From Apostichopus japonicus (lineage: Eukaryota; Echinodermata; Holothuroidea; Aspidochirotida; Stichopodidae), in NCBI RefSeq assembly GCF_037975245.1, contig NC_092572.1, positions 22,676,489 through 22,736,488 of the forward strand: 60,000 nucleotides of DNA, written 5' to 3'. A program made the translations under genes and the position numbers. The notes beneath the pieces were generated by a model. The model was given only the letters and a program-made list of their open reading frames with translations. It was not told where the DNA came from and did no database searches. This document shows positions 31,801 through 35,309 of the stretch, in pieces; position 1 is the first letter of the stretch, and each line of letters begins with the position of its first letter.

Positions 31801-32257
31801 GCCTCTGTGAGTCTCTGTGAGACATTGTAATTCTCTGTGAATCTCTGTGAGTCTATGTGAGACATTGTGAGTCTCTTTGAATCTCTGTGAGTCTCTGTGA
31901 GTCTATGTTAGTCTGTGAGTCTCGGTGCATCTCTGTGAGTCTCTGTGCATCTCTGTGAGTCTCGGTGCATCTCTGTGAGTATAAATATATCAGATTATAG
32001 CTACTAAATCATGGAGATAAGTACATCCCATTGTGGTGTTTCCTTTGCACCTTTGCCATTTCTTTTTTGGACCCTTTACAGAAACTGTACAAGACAAGCT
32101 GCAAGATCTTCTGCCCAGAATTATTGACACATCAGAGGAAAATGCTCGGATAAGACCTCCTCCACTCTGTCTGTCGGAAAAGGAGAATCTCGCAGAGAAG
32201 TTCACGCAAGCTATCGAACTGATCAAACAAAATGAACCTAGCGCCCCCATTAAGTGA
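4598..32257 (+). CDS. USP25/USP28: Ubiquitin-specific protease, USP25/USP28 pro-orthologue (20 exons, spliced)
   Basis: This is a cysteine deubiquitinase of peptidase family C19. Coding exons: 4598-4823, 8228-8360, 9242-9398, 11010-11105, 12987-13210, 15027-15121, 16123-16271, 17373-17500, 18390-18485, 19512-19673, 20659-20843, 22490-22560, 22771-22999, 23836-24066, 25025-25176, 25900-26078, 26375-26536, 28121-28244, 30853-31045, 32082-32257. Every junction is GT-AG and all phases agree, giving 1055 residues and a TGA stop. Counting from the first residue of 4598: UBA-like segment 1-45, SUMO-interacting VIDLT near 77, ubiquitin-interacting helix near 85-97, catalytic core about 150-650 with Cys165 in [10 protein letters not shown] and His593 in GHYWAYI, then a helical C-terminal region. 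In vertebrates the family edits ubiquitin chains in immune, checkpoint and stability pathways. The catalytic core looks closer to USP25 than USP28, but a single gene predating their split is the simplest reading. The N-terminal leader is missing. Confidence 0.97.
5389..6602. repeat. Minisatellite, 42-bp unit, about 29 copies
   Basis: The unit reads AAATGGTGTAGCACTTGGCA followed by TGTTGCC and a TTTGATATACCATTC or ATTGTTATACCAACC variant. The two variants form separate blocks (left mostly TTC, right mostly ACC), indicating regional homogenisation. Because 42 is a multiple of three, stop-free frames run for over 100 codons on both strands; these are shadows of the repeat. Lies in the intron 4824-8227. 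Confidence 0.95.
6715..6800 (-). mobile_element. Possible SINE/LINE 3' tail (minus strand)
   Basis: TAATAATAATAAATAAG followed by ATATAGCGCC and GGCGCTTTACAAA resembles the tail of the better preserved SINE at 25,573-25,864, which also reads ATATAGCGC...GGCTTTACA on this strand. Only the tail is recognisable. The A-rich sequence up to about 7050 could be its decayed body or unrelated. Confidence 0.4.
7470..8076. mobile_element. Fold-back MITE with arms of about 190 bp
   Basis: The left end TTAAAAGAATACTGTAGTCC and the right end CTGGACTATTCTTTTAA are reverse complements apart from a small insertion. The inverted match continues through the AAATTTCTTTTTGATAT, GTGAAATTTGCATTCAATTC and GAAGTGAACTTGGAGCAACA-type blocks to about 7665 on the left and 7895 on the right. 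No coding capacity is visible. It sits in the USP intron 4824-8227, about 150 bases before exon 2. Confidence 0.8.
8228..8360 (+). CDS. USP25/USP28: USP exon 2: SUMO- and ubiquitin-interacting motifs
   Basis: Acceptor ATTTTCAG|, donor ATCAGCAG|GTAATG; enters in phase 1, leaves in phase 2. It encodes [20 protein letters not shown] and SLQE, matching the hydrophobic SIM (VIDLT) and the acidic-Ala-Ser UIM helix of USP25/28. The exon's last 40 bases and its donor are copied about seven more times in the adjoining intron. Confidence 0.96.
8321..9060. repeat. Minisatellite of about 100 bp containing an exon end and its 5' splice site
   Basis: Eight copies start near 8321, 8421, 8524, 8625, 8725, 8814, 8915 and 9016. 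Each holds the coding 3' end of exon 2 (GAGGAACAAGATATCAGCAG), the donor GTAATGGATTGAGAATATCA and a G-rich tail. The first copy is the real exon. Several later copies lost three bases just before the donor (ATATCAGGTAATGG). Reading past the first donor meets a TAA at once, so later donors cannot give simple in-frame extensions. Confidence 0.95.
9242..9398 (+). CDS. USP25/USP28: USP exon 3: catalytic cysteine box
   Basis: Acceptor TTGATACAG|, donor ATTCAG|GTAAGA; phase 2 to phase 0. It encodes [18 protein letters not shown], the Cys box of the USP fold, with the nucleophile codon TGC at 9375-9377. The preceding linker (LEQSIKDP...INPYERQ) aligns with the same stretch of human USP25. Confidence 0.98.
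9540..10335. repeat. Minisatellite, 27-bp unit, about 29 copies
   Basis: The unit is ATTGAATCTAGACTTAATAG plus GTGCTCT, with variants AATTGCT, AAGTGCT and TATGGTCTTT. Each copy contains the palindrome TCTAGA. The 27-bp period keeps long frames open on both strands; none has features of a real protein. Lies in the intron 9399-11009. Confidence 0.95.
10340..11009. other. Intronic DNA, nothing recognised
   Basis: Unique AT-rich intron sequence leading to the acceptor at 11,009. A 70-codon frame at 10,564-10,776 lacks recognisable features and is not supported as a gene. Confidence 0.5.
11010..11105 (+). CDS. USP25/USP28: USP exon 4: catalytic core, post-Cys helix
   Basis: Acceptor TTTTTACAG|, donor AGTAAG|GTATGG; phase 0 to phase 0, 32 codons. 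It encodes [18 protein letters not shown], matching the QSLF-LPEFRRLVL region that follows the Cys box in USP25/28. Confidence 0.95.
11165..12250. repeat. Minisatellite, 60-bp unit, 18 copies, each with donor-like GTGAGT
   Basis: The unit contains CTACTGCCCAGGATGCAACA, CATGGTGAGTGTTACACAGA and CATTGACTGTTCCATGTTGA. Copies are very alike; most changes are GATGCA against GATTCA and TTCC against TCCC. Each unit reads CCCAG|13 bases|GTGAGT, the layout of a tiny exon, plus a second acceptor-like ACACAG. The 60-bp period gives frames of 116 and 252 codons, treated here as intronic. Confidence 0.95.
12280..12870. repeat. AT-rich minisatellite, about 28-bp unit
   Basis: About 20 degenerate copies of TTGATAATATCATTACTACA plus TTAATATG, with a longer second-order period where an ATAATGATAATCTCATTA block returns near 12,325, 12,445 and 12,672. 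It follows the 60-bp array directly in the same intron. Confidence 0.88.
12987..13210 (+). CDS. USP25/USP28: USP exon 5: catalytic core, QQDVSEF box
   Basis: Acceptor CATTTCAG|, donor AAGATAGA|GTAAGT; phase 0 to phase 2. It encodes [15 protein letters not shown] and [19 protein letters not shown], the conserved QQDxxEF box of USP proteases. The first motif is closer to USP25 than to USP28. Confidence 0.97.
13330..14420. repeat. Minisatellite, about 68-bp unit, about 15 copies
   Basis: The unit contains CAGTGATAGCCAGAGCA, ATATGCTAGTGTTTGGTACT and AATTCACACCACACTAGA. Insertions (CATACAGTATATGC) and deletions mark sub-families that alternate, suggesting a longer repeat period in the middle. Lies in the intron 13211-15026. 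Confidence 0.92.
14424..14960. repeat. Minisatellite, 54-bp unit, about 10 copies
   Basis: The unit contains GTTATACTGTGAGTTAATTA, TGCAATAGCTAATAACTG and TTTCAGTATTTCATGT. Each copy carries an acceptor-like CTGTTTCAG and, 18 bases later, a donor-like GTGAGT. It joins the 68-bp array with no unique spacer. Confidence 0.93.
15027..15121 (+). CDS. USP25/USP28: USP exon 6: catalytic core
   Basis: Acceptor TTTTGCAG|, donor AACGAAG|GTGATA; phase 2 to phase 1. It encodes [19 protein letters not shown], matching NPMVELFYGRFLAVGV of human USP25. The short [11 protein letters not shown] stretch before it is a family-variable linker. Confidence 0.96.
15122..15696. other. Intronic DNA, nothing recognised
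   Basis: Unique intron sequence. A frame of 111 codons at 15,360-15,695 shows no domain and is not supported as coding. Confidence 0.45.
15697..16077. mobile_element. TTAA-flanked MITE, copy 1
   Basis: TTAA at 15,697-15,700 and 16,074-16,077 brackets inverted ends AGGCATTGAAGAC and GTCTTCACACCCT. The whole element is closely matched by 38,738-39,074, in the same orientation, sharing blocks such as GACCTGAGATGTCCATCGCT and GTCTAATTACCGACGGTAGC. TTAA target sites are typical of piggyBac-type elements. No transposase is present. Confidence 0.78.
16123..16271 (+). CDS. USP25/USP28: USP exon 7: catalytic core, GQYPL box
   Basis: Acceptor CATTGCAG|, donor CAAGAG|GTAAGT; phase 1 to phase 0. It encodes [20 protein letters not shown] and [11 protein letters not shown], aligning residue for residue with the same exon region of USP25. 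The acceptor lies 45 bases after the end of the TTAA-flanked MITE. Confidence 0.97.
16326..16764. mobile_element. Inverted-terminus element with hammerhead-like ends (Penelope-related?)
   Basis: Left arm 16,326-16,382 and right arm 16,708-16,764 are near-perfect reverse complements of about 57 bases (AATGTGTAAAAGTAAGTTGG at the outer edge). The right arm contains GATCCTGCTAGGATC, a perfect stem-loop, followed by GAAACGTC. That is the stem II-GAAAC-GTC order of hammerhead ribozymes carried at the ends of Penelope-like retroelements. The usual CTGATGA core strand is not intact here (TTTGAAGAA instead). The middle is purine-rich with no coding capacity. Confidence 0.6.
17373..17500 (+). CDS. USP25/USP28: USP exon 8: catalytic core, LTFELSRF box
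   Basis: Acceptor ATTCACAG|, donor ATGGACAG|GTAGTG; phase 0 to phase 2. It encodes [20 protein letters not shown] and [15 protein letters not shown], diagnostic of USP25/28. Confidence 0.98.
17501..18389. other. Intron, no array recognised
   Basis: One of the few USP introns without a tandem array. A 90-codon minus-strand frame at 17,586-17,858 has no recognisable feature. Confidence 0.5.
18390..18485 (+). CDS. USP25/USP28: USP exon 9: coiled-coil insert start
   Basis: Acceptor TATTATAG|, donor TTAGACAG|GTAGGC; phase 2 to phase 2. It encodes [20 protein letters not shown] and MNALQVRLD, the charged helix that inserts into the USP fold in USP25/28. The last 30 bases of the exon form the first 30 bases of the adjoining 62-bp repeat. 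Confidence 0.95.
18456..18840. repeat. 62-bp minisatellite made of the exon 9 end, its donor and the intron start
   Basis: Copies start at 18,456, 18,518, 18,580, 18,642, 18,704 and 18,766, with a degenerate seventh at 18,828. Each has GATGAATGCATTACAAGTTA, GATTAGACAG, the donor GTAGGCTAGAGTGTAGGGCA and TTAACCTAGATA. The first copy straddles the true exon-intron border. Reading past any donor hits TAG immediately. Confidence 0.97.
18841..19530. repeat. 39-bp minisatellite made of the exon 10 start and its 3' splice site
   Basis: The unit is TTTAATCTGTCTAG|GTATCAATGTTACGGCTCTATTATG (39 bp; three copies are 42 bp with GTAATTACGG). There are 16 AG|GTATCAATG acceptors, the last being the authentic one at 19,511|19,512. 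Every spacing is a multiple of three and no stop occurs, so the whole array is open in the frame of exon 10. Confidence 0.97.
19512..19673 (+). CDS. USP25/USP28: USP exon 10: insert, YGSG-RFPL motif
   Basis: Acceptor CTGTCTAG|, donor GAAGCTAA|GTAAGT; phase 2 to phase 2. It encodes [20 protein letters not shown] and ALDFATG, matching [20 protein letters not shown] of human USP25, followed by a Ser/Pro/Ala-rich disordered stretch. The first 20 bases are repeated upstream in the intron. Confidence 0.97.
19970..20680. repeat. 56-bp minisatellite containing the exon 11 acceptor and exon start
   Basis: The unit contains TCAGCAGCCAGTCTACACCA, GACTCTAATCTGCATTCATG and ATGTGTATTAATGCCA. The last copy runs across the true border, TCTGCAG|GCAATCTACACCAGAA, so the repeat includes the acceptor and about 25 exon bases. 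One short block is duplicated again near 20,395-20,430. Reading from an upstream acceptor in phase meets TGA. Confidence 0.93.
20659..20843 (+). CDS. USP25/USP28: USP exon 11: insert helix after disordered loop
   Basis: Acceptor TATCTGCAG|, donor GTCAAAG|GTCAGT; phase 2 to phase 1. A Pro/Ser-rich loop is followed by [20 protein letters not shown], matching ITEEELSVLESCLHRWRTEI of human USP25. Confidence 0.96.
21010..22115. repeat. 71-bp minisatellite with five-unit higher-order repeat
   Basis: The unit contains TTTGGTATTGATAAATCTAC, TTCCCTACTAAGAGTATCAC and AAGGCTGATCCATCTTGACT. Five successive variants (marked by CTACGAAG/AATAAAAAG, ATAACACGG/AATTCATC, CCAGCTTGACTTAT, GCATATGG and CATACTATGAG) recur in the same order, giving a period near 355 bp. 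A 165-base foreign insert interrupts the array at about 21,835-22,000. Confidence 0.93.
22116..22489. other. Intronic DNA, nothing recognised
   Basis: Unique AT-rich sequence between the 71-bp array and exon 12. Confidence 0.5.
22490..22560 (+). CDS. USP25/USP28: USP exon 12: insert helix
   Basis: Acceptor CTTACAG|, donor AGGAAG|GTATGT; phase 1 to phase 0. It encodes [17 protein letters not shown], matching DLQESISRIHRTIELMY of human USP25. Confidence 0.94.
22771..22999 (+). CDS. USP25/USP28: USP exon 13: catalytic histidine box
   Basis: Acceptor GAATTTCAG|, donor CTCCAAG|GTGCAT; phase 0 to phase 1. It encodes [20 protein letters not shown] (His codon 22,825-22,827), then WLKFNDISV and [11 protein letters not shown]. 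The Asn-Asp of NDI sits where the third catalytic residue lies in the family, so the active site appears complete. Confidence 0.98.
23225..23820. repeat. 66-bp minisatellite, about 8 copies, with a duplicated pre-acceptor block
   Basis: The unit contains GTGTGGTTAAGTGCAAATGT, GGATGGTCACTAGGTGGG and GAGTGGGAGTATGTGTGG. A 75-base block (TTTATGGCGCAAGCCAGGAA and AGCACCCGATTCC) that directly precedes the exon 14 acceptor region (23,744-23,818) also occurs at 23,549-23,623. So the array has copied sequence next to the 3' splice site without the exon. The 66-bp period leaves a 155-codon frame open. Confidence 0.92.
23836..24066 (+). CDS. USP25/USP28: USP exon 14: end of core and acidic linker
   Basis: Acceptor CATGCACAG|, donor GAGCACA|GTAAGT; phase 1 to phase 1. 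It encodes [20 protein letters not shown] and RQWDKEQ, matching [24 protein letters not shown] of human USP25. A second donor-like CTTG|GTGAGC sits nine bases before the chosen one but breaks the phase. Confidence 0.94.
24130..24640. repeat. 43-bp minisatellite, about 11 copies
   Basis: The unit is GATGTCCTCACATTCTATAC plus ACAGTAATGTGTGAGAAACC and ATA. Central copies are nearly identical; the edges carry truncated units. It starts about 65 bases after the exon 14 donor. Confidence 0.95.
25025..25176 (+). CDS. USP25/USP28: USP exon 15: Ser-rich linker and start of C-terminal helices
   Basis: Acceptor CCTTTCAG|, donor ATAAAT|GTAAGT; phase 1 to phase 0. It encodes a Ser/Thr-rich stretch, then [13 protein letters not shown] and GPEAALIN, aligned with the QAIANTARAYEKSGVEAALS region of USP28. 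An alternative donor AAG|GTAAGA at 25,194 is also in phase and would add six residues (VSRRMK). The shorter form keeps the human spacing. Confidence 0.9.
25205..25290. repeat. Short tandem duplication, about 37 bp
   Basis: Three partial copies of ACAGTGATACCAGTTTCCAG followed by AGTCTACACTAG lie just after the exon 15 donor. This is the smallest array in the gene and could be an early stage of the larger ones. Confidence 0.75.
25573..25864 (-). mobile_element. tRNA-derived SINE (minus strand)
   Basis: Read on the minus strand it starts with a tRNA-like head. It has an A-box-like TGGTGGCCAATTGGCTAAGG (25,840-25,860) and a perfect B-box GGTTCAATTCC (25,803-25,813). The body follows, and the 3' tail GAAAAGCGCTATATAAAATC leads into an (ATT)n run at its plus-strand left end. 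This is the standard layout of a pol III-transcribed SINE. It lies 36 bases before exon 16, antisense to the gene. Confidence 0.88.
25900..26078 (+). CDS. USP25/USP28: USP exon 16: C-terminal helical region
   Basis: Acceptor CTTTTAG|, donor GTCAA|GTGAGT; phase 0 to phase 2. It encodes [20 protein letters not shown] and [14 protein letters not shown], matching the VYFFQNEAPK...[13 protein letters not shown] segment of USP28. Confidence 0.96.
26140..26280. repeat. Two-copy tandem duplication, about 70 bp
   Basis: GAGAGCTGCTGCAAATATGA and CATAAACACCCTCCTCAGGA recur about 70 bases later with a few changes (GAAGAGCTGCCGCAAATATG). It lies in the intron 26,079-26,374. Confidence 0.8.
26375..26536 (+). 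CDS. USP25/USP28: USP exon 17: C-terminal helical region
   Basis: Acceptor ATTTATCAG|, donor ACGAAAA|GTAAGT after trimming to AA|GTAAGT; phase 2 to phase 2. It encodes [19 protein letters not shown] and [13 protein letters not shown], matching the MEEYKKWHEDYSLFRKVSVYLLTGLELYQ region of USP28. Confidence 0.95.
26589..26737. repeat. Near-perfect inverted repeat, arms of about 61 bp
   Basis: Arm 26,589-26,649 (TACTTGAATGATTACTTAGA...) is the reverse complement of 26,676-26,737 with about four changes and one base of length difference. The 26-base loop contains TCTGTCTAATGATTATC. It lies in the intron 26,537-28,120, directly before a second fold-back. Confidence 0.95.
26751..26845. repeat. Perfect 43-bp inverted repeat with 9-base loop
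   Basis: Arm 26,751-26,793 (AAACAGGATCTAGACTTTTG...) and arm 26,803-26,845 are exact reverse complements around the loop ATACGACAC. A perfect arm pair of this length implies recent origin or conversion. In the intron transcript it would form a long uninterrupted double-stranded stem. Confidence 0.98.
26926..27850. repeat. 45-bp minisatellite, about 20 copies
   Basis: The unit contains GTGTAGCTACGATAATAGTT and ACAGTCTGCCCTACTCATCA plus TCTAG. The 45-bp period leaves frames of 311 and 190 codons open. The repeated Ser/Tyr/Cys peptide has no family match I recognise and lies inside an intron. Confidence 0.95.
28121..28244 (+). CDS. USP25/USP28: USP exon 18: C-terminal helical region
   Basis: Acceptor TTGTTCCAG|, donor CTGTTA|GTAAGT; phase 2 to phase 0. 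It encodes [20 protein letters not shown] and [11 protein letters not shown], aligned with YQEALSYLVYAYQSN...ALYRRKCLL of USP28. Confidence 0.93.
28396..28822. mobile_element. Possible short inverted-end element (weak)
   Basis: GATGCCAACC at 28,402-28,411 and GGTTGGCATC near 28,808-28,817 are exact reverse complements. Between them are ATACGAT repeats, a 24-base T run at about 28,520-28,545 and a GC-rich hairpin (CTGGCCCGGGGCCAACGGGC). The ends are short, so this may be a composite rather than one element. Confidence 0.4.
29195..30765. repeat. 59-bp minisatellite, about 26 copies, with nested 300-bp duplication
   Basis: The unit contains TTAATACTACCAGTATCAAG, TCTCTTTGTAACACTCTCAT and GAGTTTATACTTCTTTAC. 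An insert containing GCGCTATGATCTAGATGGAA occurs at about 29,757-29,816 and again at 30,057-30,116, showing that a block of about five units was duplicated as a whole. Lies in the intron 28,245-30,852. Confidence 0.95.
30853..31045 (+). CDS. USP25/USP28: USP exon 19: C-terminal helical region
   Basis: Acceptor GTTACTCAG|, donor GTTAGTG|GTAAGG; phase 0 to phase 1. It encodes [14 protein letters not shown] and [17 protein letters not shown], matching the NEFIVPFLPLL...VEDMRNRWCSYLGQEM region of human USP25. Confidence 0.96.
31350..31985. repeat. GTGAGTCTCT-type short tandem array (10-12 bp unit)
   Basis: Dozens of copies of GTGAGTCTCT mixed with GTGCATCTCT, GTGAACCTCT and GTGAATCTCT. A longer block of about 170 bases recurs (near 31,560 and 31,700). 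The unit contains GTGAGT, a strong match to the 5' splice-site consensus, and sits in the last intron. Minus-strand frames (HRDSQRLTE repeats) are artefacts. Confidence 0.93.
32082..32257 (+). CDS. USP25/USP28: USP exon 20: C-terminus and stop
   Basis: Acceptor CCCTTTACAG|, phase 1, TGA at 32,255-32,257. It encodes [15 protein letters not shown] and [16 protein letters not shown], matching LQEKLTDFLPKLLD...LCERFARIM at the end of human USP25. The 3' untranslated region follows; its end was not determined. Confidence 0.96.
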
Positions 32258-33435
32258 TGCTGGCTTATGCATATTCATGAGTTTGAAAGAAATGCTTTAT
32301 TAAAACGAAGGGTGAACAGAGCCTTTAGAAATATCAGGGAAAAGTTTTCAAATGCTTGCTACATACTCATGAGGGGAGAGTTTTCTGAGGTTAAACTGGA
32401 GGATGATTGGACATGAGGAGGAGGAGGAGGAGGAGGAGGAGGAGGAGGAGGAGGAGGAGGAGGAGGAGGATAGGACACGAGGACGAGGATGGTAGGACAT
32501 GAGGGCGAGGGTGATTAGACATTAGGACATGGGTGATTGGACATGAGGACGAGGATGGTAGGACATGAGAAGGACCTCTTTATATACTGCTGTTACTTTT
32601 CATAGCCTTTCAGCTGCAGCTGATTTTATTCAGATTTTGTTCACATACTTGTACCAATAGTGAAGGCTACCTACGTATGATACATCTTAAGTCCAAACAG
32701 ACAAAACACTCACAGATGTTTTACTAGCATCCATTACATTGTAGCAGTGTGTTAGTTAAGTCTTTTTCGTTTTGTTTTCTTGCTATGATTGTTATTATTA
32801 TTATTGCTTTAATTCTATCGCAGGGTGATTAATGTTGGAGCAAGGGAGTGGTTAGGAATCTGTAGTTTGGATGAATAATTATACAAAAAAAATTCAACCT
32901 TAGAAAGTGCTTTAAAAACAAGCTGGTAAATTAAATGGCAAATATTTTATTGTTTTTATTGTTTTGAGGGAAGTAAGGTGCTTGACCAGGGAAGTTCTTG
33001 CTGTACTATTTGTAATCAAGCAAAGATAAGATTACTTGCTTAACTTCTATGTTGTGATCTTGTATTATGATGTCACACCCCCAATACTAGTCACTTTCCT
33101 TCAAGATTATCATTTAAAGATTCATATATAGGTAAGGAACTGTTCATACTGTCAGTACAAGTGCCTTGAAGCATGATATGAAAGGCCAGTATAGAGTGGT
33201 ATTAGCATTTGAATCGGATAAAGGTTAGGAACTGTTCATACTGTCAGTTAAGAGTGCTTTGAAGCATGATATGATAGGACAGTAAAGAGCCGTTGGTGTT
33301 AGCATTAGAAATGTTTCCAAGTGGCTGAGAAAAAAGCACACTCTGTTGCATATTTCATGAATATTTATATAATAGACGTGGTAAACAGTACAATCGGTTG
33401 CATATTTATGAATATATGTATATATATTATAAATA

Positions 33436-33473
<38 letters not shown>

Positions 33474-34480
33474 CCCCCTTTCCACATACTGCCCTCAATA
33501 TAAGCTGCCTTTCTGGAAATAAGAGCACAGTATCAAGGATGATTTAATTGTTGAATTTGATATTTTCACCAAAATTTTGCCTTCACAATATTTGTTTCTT
33601 TTCAATTGTGTGCATGTGTTTCTGATTGAGAAGATTTGCATATCATTTTTTACCCCTTCACATGTGGTTGTGAAAGCATAGTGTATATTTACCCCTTTCA
33701 TATGGTTGACAGCATAGTGTATTTTTACCCCTTCTCATGTGCTTGTACCAGCATCATGTATTTTTTACCCCTTCTCATGTGGCTGACAGCATAATATATT
33801 TTTAACCCTTCTCATGTGCTTGAACCAGTATCATGTATTTTCTCATGTGGTGACAGCATGATGTATTTTACCCCTTCTCATGTGGTTGTGACCGTGTAGT
33901 GTATTTTTTACCCCTTCTCATGTGCTTGTGAGAGCGTAGTGTATTTGTAAACATTCTCATTGTTACTTGTATCAGTAAATAGTATGCATCTTAGACTTCT
34001 GATTCATGCAGCATTGGTTTTCAATGTTGGAACATCATACCCTTCGTATGGAAATTGTCTGCAGATTTGGTACGATGTGAAACTACTACAGCGTCAATGA
34101 GCTTGAAAACAAGATGGCTTCTTATAACAATAGTCAAATTTAGTTTCCATTACTGCGTCTGGGTGATGTGAAGGCAGTATTTGCATCTCATAATTATACA
34201 TAAGGGTTGTGTGCCTGTTCCGCAATGAGGTATAAGAATGTTTTTTCTTCTTATAATGTTCTGATTAGAGTTGGGCATATGCTGTTAGTACTAAGAACTT
34301 ATATGCATGCACAGTATGGATCTCGGTTATCCTAAATATCCTAAGTTACTATAAAATGATCGACTAGTCCCCTTCCTTTCTCTTGCTTACCCGAAGTAGT
34401 GTTAATATCTCACAGAATAGCGTAGCTCTATGAAATTAATGTAAAAGGGAAGCAGAAGATATTTGTCTCAGGATTCTCTT
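32258..34480. other. 3' untranslated and intergenic DNA with short repeats
   Basis: Holds a (GGA)n run at 32,416-32,470 followed by degenerate GGACATGAGGACGAGGATGG repeats to about 32,575. There is also an (AT)n run at 33,428-33,472 and loose repeats of TTACCCCTTCTCATGTG at 33,650-33,960. No gene was recognised. Confidence 0.6.
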
Positions 34481-34484
34481 ACCC

Positions 34485-34748
34485 CATTGGGATGCCCTTA
34501 CCCCAAGGAGATTCTCCTACCCCAGAGGGATCCCCTTAACCCAGGGGATTCTCTAACCCCAGGGGAATCTCTTACCCAGGGAGATTCTACTACCCCAGAG
34601 GGATCCCCTTAACCCATGGGATTCTCTTACCCCAGGGGGATTCTCTTACCCCCAGGGGATTCCCTACCCCAGGGGATTCTCCTACTCCAGGGGGTTCACC
34701 TACCCCAGGGGATTCTCTAACCCCACGGGATTCTCTTACCCCAGGATG
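34485..34748. repeat. Short tandem array, about 18-20 bp unit
   Basis: About 14 degenerate copies of GGGATTCTCTTACCCCAG, with variants CCTAC and CCTTAACCC. Confidence 0.88.
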
Positions 34749-35309
34749 TCATAAAATGTTATAACTCAAAAGTTAAAGCTTAATTTGATTTAAATATAAC
34801 ATGAAATAAGTGTACAAGAGTATTCGCTTTGTAGTATAAGGAAGATAACCGCACCCATATCATCAGATTCGCTGGTTCATTGTTATCTTTTGGACTTTGG
34901 TTGCTTTTAACCTTAGAGCTCATTTTAAACCCCAGAGCTCAGTTTTAGCAGATATTTTAACCCTAGAGCTCAGTTTTAGCAGAGAAATCAACCTGCTTTG
35001 TAACATGAGTAGGTTAACCTACAAATTCGAATTCATGTTCTCGCTTGAACCAACGCGACAGTAGCTGAATCTGTCGCACGTATGCTCAATATAAAAGTAT
35101 ACCAGCTTAAGGTGTCTCTGTCATGATTCAAGAGGTACATCATATGGTCAGATGTGTAGAGGAATATATAACATGATGTTATTAACATCACGTATGGTGT
35201 GGACGATATGGGTGTTTGCGTGATGATTCAAGAGGTACATGGTCAGTTGTGTAGTTTAGTGAGTAGTTATGTATGGTCAGTTGTGTAGAGGAATAGCCTA
35301 TATAACATC

